Of a stretch of 5,201 nucleotides of DNA, positions 1 to 5,201 are shown one piece after another. How positions within the stretch are numbered: position 1 is the stretch's first letter; every line of letters begins with the position of its first letter. The notes under the pieces are model-generated. The model ran no database searches, was not told where the DNA came from, and saw only the letters and a list, made by a program, of their open reading frames with translations. The stretch is from Acetatifactor sp. (GTDB taxonomy: Bacteria > Bacillota > Clostridia > Lachnospirales > Lachnospiraceae), in assembly GCA_016303085.1 (NCBI GenBank), contig JAEDMI010000176.1, forward strand, positions 1-5,201, in the 5' to 3' direction. Made by a program: the position numbers and the translations under genes.

Positions 1-158
1 TTCTCCTTTACGATGCGGTCCACGATCTCATCGTTGCTGAGTCCTTCACAGACCATCTTCGCCGTAGTACGCACCTCGTAGAATAAGAACTGCTCCCTCG
101 TGATGGCAGCGTTATATGGACTGGCATCGCGCAGGGCGGCTTTATCCTTTTCAAGCAT
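1..158 (-). CDS. brxA: BrxA-like (DUF1819) protein, 5' portion only
   Basis: Only the first 52 codons are in the window; the gene continues past the left edge. The ATG is fixed by an in-frame TAA immediately before it (161-159) and by an AAGGAGG site (175-169) 10 nt upstream. The visible protein starts MLEKDKAALRDASPYNAAIT and continues with a segment containing REQFLFYEVRTTAKM and an EGLSNDEIVDRIVKE helix. This N-terminal pattern (aromatic-rich FLFYE, then a helix with EGL--DEI) is what I recall for Firmicutes DUF1819/BrxA, the small DNA-binding first gene of BREX phage-defence loci. The gene follows the ATPase gene by 41 nt on the same strand and is probably co-transcribed. The call comes from a short fragment by memory of the family. 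It would be confirmed by brxB, brxC, pglX and pglZ further left. Without that it should be treated as a probable, not certain, BREX gene. Confidence 0.6.
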   Translation of the reverse strand, partial: MLEKDKAALRDASPYNAAITREQFLFYEVRTTAKMVCEGLSNDEIVDRIVKE

Positions 159-199
159 TTATGTCTATCCTCCTTCGAGGTTGCTATCCCAAGCAGGGG

Positions 200-2485
200 T
201 TACTGGTCCCGCTCGTTCATCATCATATAGTAATGCTGCGTCTGGTTCATAGCATCAAAGATGATCCAGAACGCATCTTTGTATTGCTGGCAATCAATGC
301 TCTCGTCCACGAAATGAAGGCCGTCGTTGAAGGAGTCACTACGCTTGATGTAAGAGAGCATAGCCTGCGCCAGATGGAACTTCGTGTAGTCCGGAGCCCC
401 GCCAGCCACTTCTGTCATAAACTTTTCCTTGTTGTCCTCCAGTACGATCCGGCACAGCTCATCGCTTTCATACCCACACAGCTGAAGGAAGTAGTATTCG
501 AGAATACGGCGGATAACGTTCATGAGCGGAATCGGTGTGTCCAGCTTATCGTATTCTTCCCATAGGGCAGAATAGGAGTTCTTCACCGGATTATAGTTCC
601 GATCCTTTTCGCTGACCTTCTTCGCCGGTTCCACGCAGTGCTCGAGGGTGGAGATGTTATTCTTCTTATTGACTTTATAGAACGATACATACCGGTAATG
701 CCCAACCATGTTATAGGTGATCTCCCGATGGAAAAAGGCATTGTGGGTAAGAATGAACATCTGCTTGATGTATGTACCCTCGTATTCGTGATCCTCCAGT
801 CTGACGTTATTACTGCAAACGCCCAGCATCTCCCTGACAAGCGCACTCACAATAAATAGGGCACTACTATCCATGCTGGATACAGGGTCGTCGATAACTA
901 CGATCTTGTCTTTTCCGGCGTCCTTCTCGGACCGGCTACCACGAACGACATGGTAGAAATACAGGAATGCAATGAAGTTCCGCTCACCCTCGCTCAGATT
1001 TTCAGCAACATTCCCATCCTCCCGGATGACTTCGTACACACCTTTAACGCCTGTCTTTTCCTGCAGCCGGAAGCCCTCGAAACCGGAATCCGTCAAATGA
1101 GCGTTGATGCTATCAACGGTCATCTTTGTGTTGACCACCTTGGCATTCAGGTCCGTAATCTCTCTGGAAAGGTCTTTATACTTCTGCTGGAGCTCTCTAA
1201 CCTTTTTATCCAGCTTTCCGACGGCATCTTCGATTTCCTTCTTGCTTTTCGTATAGGCCGCGACTTCATCTTTCAGAATGAACTGAATTTCCTCCCAAAC
1301 CATACGAAAGCATTCGAGCTGCTTATCATGTTTGGTACTGACAATCTCGTTGTTAGCCTGAATCAGTTTGTTGATCGCCGCAACAAGATCATCGATTTCA
1401 TCAATCAGGGAATCTGTATCCTTCAGTTCCACCGATTTCGCTGGAGAAGCAAGTTTATCAGCAATGCGTTGAAGGTTCGTAGTGATACAAGTCTCCAGCT
1501 GTGCCAGTTTCTTCTCATACTCTTTCGTGTCTGCCTTCGGGAAAACATCTGTCAGGTTGGCCTGATAAAGAGCAAGAAGCTGCTGCATCTTCTCTATGTA
1601 TGCTGTTTGGAACGCTTGCAGCGCGGCAATATCCAGCTGGTACTGCTCGTCAAAACACTCCGCGATATCCTGCTCAAAAGATTCCGGAAGGGCCTGCTGG
1701 CAGAACGGACATTTTCCATCGGCATGCTTTGCATACGTTGCATGGCCAGCTTTAACCCAATCGGTAGCTTTGATTGCCTTCATAAATCTGGCAAAGTCTG
1801 TATCGCTGCTGCTGGTAATCGCTTTTCCCAGCAGATCCTGTCCGCTCATATCAAACGTGCCGGTCAGATCTGCCGAAATCTTAAAGAGACTGTAGTTTCT
1901 GGCATTCGGATCATAAGCGATGTCATAGAGCGCACTGATATCCTCAATGGAATGATGAACCGCCGCATGATGTCCGGACAATACTTCATCAGTGAACTGC
2001 GCTTTCTTCTTTTTTCCATTCTGGGTCTTGTCAAACGCCTTACGGACGGCCTCGGTGTAATCCCAGCAGGTCGTTTGGAAGGTTGCCAGCAAGGGCTCCA
2101 GTTCTGCTTTCTTTTGATCCCGGTCCCCAGCAGCGGCTTTTCCGTCAATAACGGTCGCATCTCGCTCAACAGTCTTAGCGTCGATCTGCTCTCGGATTTC
2201 GACGTTCTCCTGACTAAGGGTAAACACTCCCGGAAGATTGCCATACGTGGCAAAGTTGTTATTGATGAAGTCCTGATTATAAACCAGGATCGTGTAGTTA
2301 TCCGGGTTAACACCAGCCTGCCAGCGCAAAGCAGCAGGGTCCTCAAATGCTTTAGCGACCGTAGATTTTCCTGCACCGTTTTTCCCGAACAGGAAGTTGA
2401 TATAGGTAGGCTGAAAAGTCTCGCTGTGGAAAGTAGCCGCATCGAGCGATATTTCTTCAATTATGCCGTGCATTTTTTCGGTCAT
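200..2485 (-). CDS. AAA_13 ATPase with probable C-terminal HEPN-like RNase domain (RloC/PrrC-like)
   Basis: The protein has 761 aa. The open frame extends 43 codons further up, but the ATG at 2485 has AAGGAGG (2499-2493) at 7 nt spacing, and the longer version would overlap the upstream HTH gene, so 2485 is chosen. In order: Walker A GKNGAGKST (34-42); a CPFC pair (259-262); coiled-coil-rich helices (about 270-345 and 400-460); ABC signature LSEGE (497-501); Walker B IVVIDDP (528-534) with D-loop SSMD; and an LTHN switch histidine (H581). This is the split ABC ATPase layout of AAA_13 proteins. The C-terminal part has R659-x3-E663 and, about 60 residues later, FNDGLH (H724). The order and R-to-E spacing match the Arg-Glu-His nuclease triad described for PrrC. 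The length and CxxC resemble RloC, a tRNA anticodon nuclease. I infer a cytoplasmic, nucleotide-gated toxin that acts during phage infection. An AAA_13 protein with a different or inactive C-terminus is the alternative. The ATPase call is near certain; the nuclease call is moderate. Confidence 0.9.
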   Translation of the reverse strand: MTEKMHGIIEEISLDAATFHSETFQPTYINFLFGKNGAGKSTVAKAFEDPAALRWQAGVNPDNYTILVYNQDFINNNFATYGNLPGVFTLSQENVEIREQIDAKTVERDATVIDGKAAAGDRDQKKAELEPLLATFQTTCWDYTEAVRKAFDKTQNGKKKKAQFTDEVLSGHHAAVHHSIEDISALYDIAYDPNARNYSLFKISADLTGTFDMSGQDLLGKAITSSSDTDFARFMKAIKATDWVKAGHATYAKHADGKCPFCQQALPESFEQDIAECFDEQYQLDIAALQAFQTAYIEKMQQLLALYQANLTDVFPKADTKEYEKKLAQLETCITTNLQRIADKLASPAKSVELKDTDSLIDEIDDLVAAINKLIQANNEIVSTKHDKQLECFRMVWEEIQFILKDEVAAYTKSKKEIEDAVGKLDKKVRELQQKYKDLSREITDLNAKVVNTKMTVDSINAHLTDSGFEGFRLQEKTGVKGVYEVIREDGNVAENLSEGERNFIAFLYFYHVVRGSRSEKDAGKDKIVVIDDPVSSMDSSALFIVSALVREMLGVCSNNVRLEDHEYEGTYIKQMFILTHNAFFHREITYNMVGHYRYVSFYKVNKKNNISTLEHCVEPAKKVSEKDRNYNPVKNSYSALWEEYDKLDTPIPLMNVIRRILEYYFLQLCGYESDELCRIVLEDNKEKFMTEVAGGAPDYTKFHLAQAMLSYIKRSDSFNDGLHFVDESIDCQQYKDAFWIIFDAMNQTQHYYMMMNERDQ

Positions 2486-2492
2486 GCGTCTT

Positions 2493-2499
2493 CCTCCTT
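2493..2499 (-). promoter_or_regulatory. Ribosome binding site that sets the ATPase start
   Basis: On the minus strand AAGGAGG lies 7 nt before ATG 2485. The frame is open to an earlier ATG at 2614, but that codon lies inside the upstream HTH gene and has no comparable SD, so this site decides the start. Confidence 0.85.
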
Positions 2500-2519
2500 C
2501 CACAGTAATTCTGTCATTG

Positions 2520-2729
2520 TCACTCCGAGATTTTTCCTTCTCTGACCCATTCATCAACCTCTGAAATCTTGAATTTGTATCGCTTTCCAGCTCGGTAAAC
2601 CGGGAGCTTTCCATTCTTAATCCAAGTCCGGACGGTATCTGTGCTCACACTAAGATGCTCCGCTATATCCTCAAGGTTTACCCATTTCTCTGTTGTTTCC
2701 TGCATCACGTTTTCTACTTCGCGATTCAT
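2520..2729 (-). CDS. Excisionase/MerR-type helix-turn-helix protein (HTH_17)
   Basis: This is a 69-aa protein made almost entirely of one winged-helix DNA-binding domain. Residues 17-29 (VNLEDIAEHLSVS) form the first helix and turn, residues 30-40 (TDTVRTWIKNG) the recognition helix, and residues 42-61 the wing, with LPVYRAGKRYKFK and the closing SEVDEW typical of the excisionase family (HTH_17, MerR-like). The start at 2729 has GGAGG at 6 nt spacing; a second ATG at codon 9 is less well placed. The gene begins 24 nt after the 214-aa gene and ends 34 nt before the ATPase start. Small proteins of this type act as excisionases or as transcription regulators. With no integrase in view and a place in the middle of a defence operon, a regulator or a DNA-binding adaptor for the ATPase is the more likely role, but this is inferred from position only. 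Confidence 0.88.
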   Translation of the reverse strand: MNREVENVMQETTEKWVNLEDIAEHLSVSTDTVRTWIKNGKLPVYRAGKRYKFKISEVDEWVREGKISE

Positions 2730-2753
2730 CTCTTACCTCCATAGTTCCGATGG

Positions 2754-3398
2754 TCAACGCTGCATATTGAATACGGGCACTGGCAGATTTGCTTCGTATA
2801 GTTCCTGAATCAAATCCACTCGCTTGATTGCCCAGTGGGTCCGGTTCAGCTCATTGAATCGCTGGTTGCCAATAAGCCCAAGTTCATCCAGTAGCTCATT
2901 TAACCTCTGCTGTACAATGTCGATCTTGTAACCACAGAAATAGATCTTCACATCGTTGTCATAGATTTTCACGTCTGACACAAAACCATAGATCACGCGC
3001 TGGTCATCATTGGCTTTGCCATAAGCCTCATTCTCTGCCAGAAACAGAGAGGGCATAGTCTTTATCTCCTCAACTATCTCCGGCGTGAGAGCCTCGAAGC
3101 GTTTCTTGGCTTCATCCGACATACATTGATTTAATGCCCGGTCACGCGGGACCTTAAAATACGGTTTATCAAATTCCTCAATCCCGATAACAAATAGATT
3201 GTAATACTCCCGATTCACCCTCAGCGGCACATAGAACGTGCCATTGATCGGCGGCATCATCGGCTGTGCCTGAACGTTAATATTAACCGTTCCATAGTTC
3301 GGGATCAGGACGTTATCATTACCGGTCTGCACAAACTTTTCCTGACCGGGAACACTCGGCAAAGAAGGCTGAACCGTTTGAAGTTTGTTCTCTTCCAT
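2754..3398 (-). CDS. Conserved protein of unnamed family with N-terminal IPNYGT motif
   Basis: This 214-aa protein is soluble, with no signal peptide or membrane segment. Residues 1-25 are a polar, Pro/Gln-rich tail. Residues 26-41 hold a G/N-rich motif, GNDNVLIPNYGTVNIN, also present at the C-terminus of the preceding gene product. A second linker (42-52, PMMPPINGT) leads to a globular alpha/beta domain (about 53-214) with recognisable conserved-looking stretches: LFVIGIEEF (68-76), PRDRALN (84-90), LFLAENEAYGKA (118-129), KIYFCGYKIDIVQQRLNE (151-168) and ELNRTHWAIKRVDL (183-196). I recall similar stretches in uncharacterised Firmicutes proteins but know no name or function for them. The start ATG has GGAGGG at 6 nt, and this SD overlaps the stop of the upstream gene, so translation is probably coupled. 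An adaptor or sensor role for a neighbouring effector is possible but inferred. Confidence 0.88.
   Translation of the reverse strand: MEENKLQTVQPSLPSVPGQEKFVQTGNDNVLIPNYGTVNINVQAQPMMPPINGTFYVPLRVNREYYNLFVIGIEEFDKPYFKVPRDRALNQCMSDEAKKRFEALTPEIVEEIKTMPSLFLAENEAYGKANDDQRVIYGFVSDVKIYDNDVKIYFCGYKIDIVQQRLNELLDELGLIGNQRFNELNRTHWAIKRVDLIQELYEANLPVPVFNMQR
3276..3323 (-). repeat. Diverged copy B of the IPNYGT-motif coding repeat
   Basis: These 48 bp encode residues 26-41 of the 214-aa protein. They align without gaps to 3419-3466, with 35 of 48 bases identical by my hand count. At protein level G, N, IPNYGT and NIN are conserved. The two copies are 95 bp apart, in the same orientation, at the facing ends of two adjacent genes. 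Confidence 0.8.
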
Positions 3399-3409
3399 CT
3401 ACAGCCCTC

Positions 3410-4291
3410 CTATCGCTTGTTGATATTGATGGTGCCATAATTCGGGATCACCATGTTACCGTCCCCGTTCTGTTGAATGAAGATCGGATTGTTGTTGACT
3501 ACCGGCGTCTCGTCCTGCTTCGCTGGGCCAGAAGTCCACTCGGCTTGCTGCTCCTTCTCCGGATCGGCTTCGATGATCACCTCATCGGCTGTATCTTCAA
3601 CCCCGTCAGATTCGGGCATATACACAATAAGGTCCTCAAGGATTCCTTCGCCCATGCTGGCGGTGTAATCTCTCGGTCCGCCACCGGTGGACGGACACCA
3701 GATATCATAGGTGGTCCGCCCGACTGAATTGTCAGTCCGGTTCACAATTACATAATGCCATACACCCAGCAGGAAGGCTGGCAGGCAAACATTTGAGAGG
3801 TCGCCAAGTGCGGCCTTTTTTATTTTTTCCCCATGCTCACCGATGTTCAGTTCCTCTGTATCAGGGATGGAGTCGTCCTTCTGAAGAAGGTCTATCAGCG
3901 ATCTTACCAAGTTAGCCGCTCGTCCAACGCTCTCGCCGAGATCCAGATAAGCACGTACAAAAGACGTCATCCCTGCAAGTTCTTCTGCGTGGTGTGTTTT
4001 CACCCGAGTATCAAACGCTTGAATCATCTGTCTATCTCGAAAAGGTAAGTATACCCCGCTGGAAATCCTGCAGGCCTTGTAGTTATTTGCGGGTGTCTTC
4101 AGCAGGTCCTTTCCCGGATTGACATAGTCAGGGTCCACAACCTGAATAAGGCCTGCAAGGACTTCTGAGTCCGTCAGGCCATCGCAATCCCCTTTATAGT
4201 GTTCCCGCGCCTTCATCCGCTGCTTCAACGCCTGAAGGACAAGCGTTAAGAAGGTGCCTCCGCATAACCGTGGATAGTCGTTTTTTGCCAA
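3410..4291 (-). CDS. Conserved protein of unnamed family with C-terminal IPNYGT motif
   Basis: This 293-aa protein is the first gene of the operon. The start is TTG at 4291, giving MAKNDYPRLCGGTF, with GGAGG at 7 nt spacing. The frame is open 24 codons further to another TTG at 4363, but that one has no SD and lies too close to the promoter. The N-terminal region (1-225) is mostly helical and ends in a hydrophobic stretch LPAFLLGVWHYVIVNRTDN (170-188), followed by GRTTYDIW (191-198). I recall PRLCGGTF and the FLLGVWHY segment from uncharacterised clostridial proteins, with no known function. Residues 229-268 form an acidic, low-complexity linker. The last 22 residues carry the G/N-rich motif NGDGNMVIPNYGTININ (275-291), shared with the next gene. 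The single hydrophobic stretch looks like a buried helix rather than a membrane anchor. The layout of globular domain, flexible linker and short terminal motif suggests that the tail is a docking or assembly element. I make no functional call beyond that. Confidence 0.85.
   Translation of the reverse strand: MAKNDYPRLCGGTFLTLVLQALKQRMKAREHYKGDCDGLTDSEVLAGLIQVVDPDYVNPGKDLLKTPANNYKACRISSGVYLPFRDRQMIQAFDTRVKTHHAEELAGMTSFVRAYLDLGESVGRAANLVRSLIDLLQKDDSIPDTEELNIGEHGEKIKKAALGDLSNVCLPAFLLGVWHYVIVNRTDNSVGRTTYDIWCPSTGGGPRDYTASMGEGILEDLIVYMPESDGVEDTADEVIIEADPEKEQQAEWTSGPAKQDETPVVNNNPIFIQQNGDGNMVIPNYGTININKR
3419..3466 (-). repeat. Diverged copy A of the IPNYGT-motif coding repeat
   Basis: These 48 bp encode residues 276-291 of the 293-aa protein, almost at its C-terminus. 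They pair with copy B at 3276-3323. The differences fall largely at third codon positions while the IPNYGT-NIN core is kept, suggesting selection on the peptide rather than a very recent DNA duplication. Confidence 0.8.
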
Positions 4292-4298
4292 TAAGATT

Positions 4299-4303
4299 CC
4301 TCC
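4299..4303 (-). promoter_or_regulatory. Ribosome binding site that selects the TTG start of the first operon gene
   Basis: On the minus strand GGAGG is followed by 7 nt (AATCTTA) and TTG at 4291. No ATG or GTG in this frame has an SD, so this site is the reason for choosing the TTG start over the longer frame. Confidence 0.8.
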
Positions 4304-4378
4304 GATTTGTCGCTGGTTGACTCTGATGCAGTGGTGGCAGTAGTTCAATTCAATTCCCAACAAACCCCACTAAAACAC

Positions 4379-4407
4379 ATTATACTCGAAAACCCTTCGA
4401 AATACAA
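4379..4407 (-). promoter_or_regulatory. Sigma-A-type promoter of the minus-strand operon with operator-like inverted repeat
   Basis: On the minus strand the -35 is TTGTAT (4407-4402), the spacer is 17 bp and the -10 is a perfect TATAAT (4384-4379). Transcription would start near 4372, giving a leader of about 80 nt before the TTG start at 4291. The spacer carries a perfect 5-bp inverted repeat, TCGAA (4386-4390) and TTCGA (4396-4400), separated by 5 bp. This is a good position for a repressor or activator, possibly the HTH protein of the same operon. The -35 is weak (TTG only), which fits an activated or tightly controlled promoter. Confidence 0.7.
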
Positions 4408-4429
4408 TCCTTCCCAGTGAATTAGATGT

Positions 4430-4455
4430 AACCAGACCAATAATTTTTCCTGGTT
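4430..4455. repeat. Short inverted repeat between the divergent genes
   Basis: AACCAG (4430-4435) and CTGGTT (4450-4455) are perfect complements separated by 14 bp of A/T-rich sequence. The repeat lies upstream of the minus-strand -35 and could be a regulator site shared by both directions. Six-base arms may arise by chance. I could not find a convincing plus-strand promoter here: TATAAA at 4462-4467 has no matching -35, and TTGGAC at 4454-4459 has only TATGGC 18 bp downstream. Confidence 0.25.
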
Positions 4456-4507
4456 GGACCTTATAAACCTTCGCAACTATGGCGGGCAACCTTGTAAACG
4501 ATTGGAT

Positions 4508-4577
4508 GGTTCCTGTGAGAAATCACAGGAGCTTTTCCTTCTGTGATTTCCGCGAAAACGCAAATCGCAGGAGGAAA
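4508..4577 (+). promoter_or_regulatory. Leader with three mutually exclusive hairpins; the last sequesters the Shine-Dalgarno
   Basis: Hairpin 1: TCCTGTGA (4511-4518), GAAA tetraloop, TCACAGGA (4523-4530), followed by GCTTTTCCTT, which could act as a weak terminator. Hairpin 2: 4519-4531 with 4538-4550; the core GAAATCACAG / CTGTGATTTC is perfect over 10 bp, with loop CTTTTC. Hairpin 3: 4534-4549 with 4562-4577, 16 pairs including two G-U, capped by GCG-AAAA-CGC (4552-4561); it covers the AGGAGG SD (4569-4574). Hairpins 1 and 3 can coexist (SD hidden); hairpin 2 disrupts both and frees the SD. This is the logic of an attenuator or riboswitch-like switch controlling the sigma-like gene. The pairing is read from the sequence; the switching is inferred. 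Confidence 0.7.
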
Positions 4578-4581
4578 TACC

Positions 4582-5085
4582 ATGCAAATCAAAGACAACA
4601 AGACCCATCGTATCTACGACCGGAACCTGAAAGAGTGGTTTGAGGTTCCCGCCGACTACTACAAAGAATATGACCGTGAACGCACGGCGTTCAGGAAACG
4701 GATGCAGGATCATGGCCGATGCTGCTGCCCCCGCGATAAGTGGTGGCTCTGCGACATGTTCTGCGAAGGCTGCGAATATCGCCGCGCCGGTGACTTGCTT
4801 TCCCTCGATGCTCCGGAAGGCGACGGCAGCGTCACCCTGCTGGATCAGCAGGAAGCTGATGGCCCTCGCATGGAGGACGTCATCGCCGACCGTGACCTGT
4901 TGGCCCGCCTGATCAAGCGGCTCCGGGGGCTCGACCCCGATGCTGATACCATTCTCTCCCTTTGGCAGGAGGACTCCACCATGTCTGATCGGGCGATTGC
5001 CAAGGCGCTGGGCCGCCCACAGCGAACCTTTGCGGATCAGATGAAGCGCTACCGCACAGAACTGCGGAAGATTCGTGGCTTCTAA
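4582..5085 (+). CDS. Small cysteine-rich sigma-70-like regulator of clostridial mobile elements
   Basis: This is a 167-aa protein. ATG 4582 is chosen because AGGAGG (4569-4574) lies 7 nt upstream; an in-frame ATG 13 codons earlier falls inside the leader hairpins and has no SD. It opens MQIKDNKTHRIYD and then has a charged helix DYYKEYDRERTAFRKRM (25-41), a cysteine cluster (C47, C48, C49, C57, C61, C64) that could bind a metal, a SLDAPEGDGS linker (74-83), and a helical region MEDVIADRDLLARLIKRL (97-114). Residues 117-163 form a sigma region 4-like helix-turn-helix: LDPDADTILSLW, then SDRAIAKALGRPQRTFADQMKRYR. Such proteins are, from memory, frequent on clostridial conjugative or integrative elements, annotated as sigma-70 family factors. 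It is divergent from the defence operon and looks more GC-rich by eye, so it probably belongs to the carrying element. Whether it is a true sigma factor or only a region 4-like regulator is unsure. Confidence 0.82.
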   Translation: MQIKDNKTHRIYDRNLKEWFEVPADYYKEYDRERTAFRKRMQDHGRCCCPRDKWWLCDMFCEGCEYRRAGDLLSLDAPEGDGSVTLLDQQEADGPRMEDVIADRDLLARLIKRLRGLDPDADTILSLWQEDSTMSDRAIAKALGRPQRTFADQMKRYRTELRKIRGF

Positions 5086-5100
5086 TATAATGTAAGACCC

Positions 5101-5145
5101 ACTTCTGGCTGCCGATCCCGGTGGCCAGAAGTTTTTTACTTTTTT
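5101..5145 (+). terminator. Rho-independent terminator of the sigma-like gene
   Basis: ACTTCTGGC (5101-5109) pairs perfectly with GCCAGAAGT (5124-5132). Two G-U and two C-G pairs extend the stem inward to a GATCCC loop (5114-5119), and the run TTTTTTACTTTTTT (5132-5145) follows. It begins 15 nt after the stop codon, so the sigma-like gene is probably a single-gene transcript. Confidence 0.92.
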
Positions 5146-5201
5146 GATTTTCCTCCGCTCAAATCCGCCGTTCATCTCCAGTGGAAAGTGTAAGGCAACG
5201 A

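Noticed and set aside
950..2545. A long open frame of 531 codons on the plus strand
   Set aside because: It lies antisense to the ATPase gene, whose motifs are unmistakable; the translation shows no domain and no good SD. It is a shadow of codon bias in the real gene.
2486..2614. N-terminal extension of the ATPase by 43 residues
   Set aside because: The extension overlaps the HTH coding sequence in another frame and has no conserved character; the ATG at 2485 has a near-ideal SD.
4292..4363. N-terminal extension of the 293-aa protein with a CHHC-like motif
   Set aside because: It needs a TTG start with no SD, very close to the predicted transcription start. The apparent CHHC is therefore most likely untranslated leader.
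4508..4577. Hairpins as a CRISPR repeat, tandem integrase core site or simple terminator only
   Set aside because: There are no evenly spaced repeat-spacer units or integrase gene, and the overlap with the SD fits an expression switch better. Hairpin 1 may still terminate weakly, since its T-run is interrupted.
4479..4643. A 54-codon frame (MAGNLVNDWMVPVRN...) crossing the leader and overlapping the sigma-like start, as a possible leader peptide
   Set aside because: There is no Shine-Dalgarno before its ATG, and it ends well inside the next gene. A regulatory leader peptide is conceivable given the hairpins but not supported.
4477..5175. A 232-codon open frame on the minus strand
   Set aside because: It is antisense to the sigma-like gene and runs through its terminator and leader hairpins, with no family resemblance and no plausible SD.
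5146..5201. Possible start of another gene at the right edge
   Set aside because: The 56 bases hold only a short GTG-initiated open frame with no SD, too little to call a gene.

Overview
The window looks like part of a mobile or accessory region from a gut-type Clostridia (Bacillota) genome. Three things point there: strong GGAGG Shine-Dalgarno sites before every gene, a TTG start with a perfect SD, and a small cysteine-rich sigma-like regulator of a kind I associate with clostridial conjugative elements. The organism is an inference from style, not from a marker gene.

Layout. Positions 1-4291 hold a tightly packed minus-strand operon. In transcription order it contains: (1) a 293-aa protein of unnamed family (3410-4291, TTG start); (2) a 214-aa protein of another unnamed family (2754-3398); (3) a 69-aa excisionase/MerR-type helix-turn-helix protein (2520-2729); (4) a 761-aa AAA_13 ATPase related to the RloC/PrrC anticodon-nuclease group (200-2485); (5) the first 52 codons of a gene resembling DUF1819/BrxA, the usual first gene of a BREX phage-defence locus (1-158, running off the left edge). 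Gaps are 11, 24, 34 and 41 nt. A promoter with a perfect TATAAT, a 17-bp spacer and an inverted repeat in that spacer sits at 4379-4407. Positions 4582-5085 hold the divergent plus-strand sigma-like gene. It is preceded by a leader with three mutually exclusive hairpins, one of which covers its SD, and followed by a strong intrinsic terminator at 5101-5145.

How the parts may work together. The operon reads as the leading edge of a defence island: an ATPase with a probable C-terminal RNase (HEPN-like) domain placed directly before a likely BREX locus, as PrrC is placed beside type I restriction systems. The first two proteins share a short G/N-rich motif ending in IPNYGT-NIN, at the C-terminus of one and the N-terminus of the next. 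This is the arrangement expected for partners that meet through a common beta-rich or amyloid-like motif. This five-gene combination is the best candidate here for an undescribed system. The grouping and its function are inference; the genes, starts, motifs and hairpins are read directly from the sequence.
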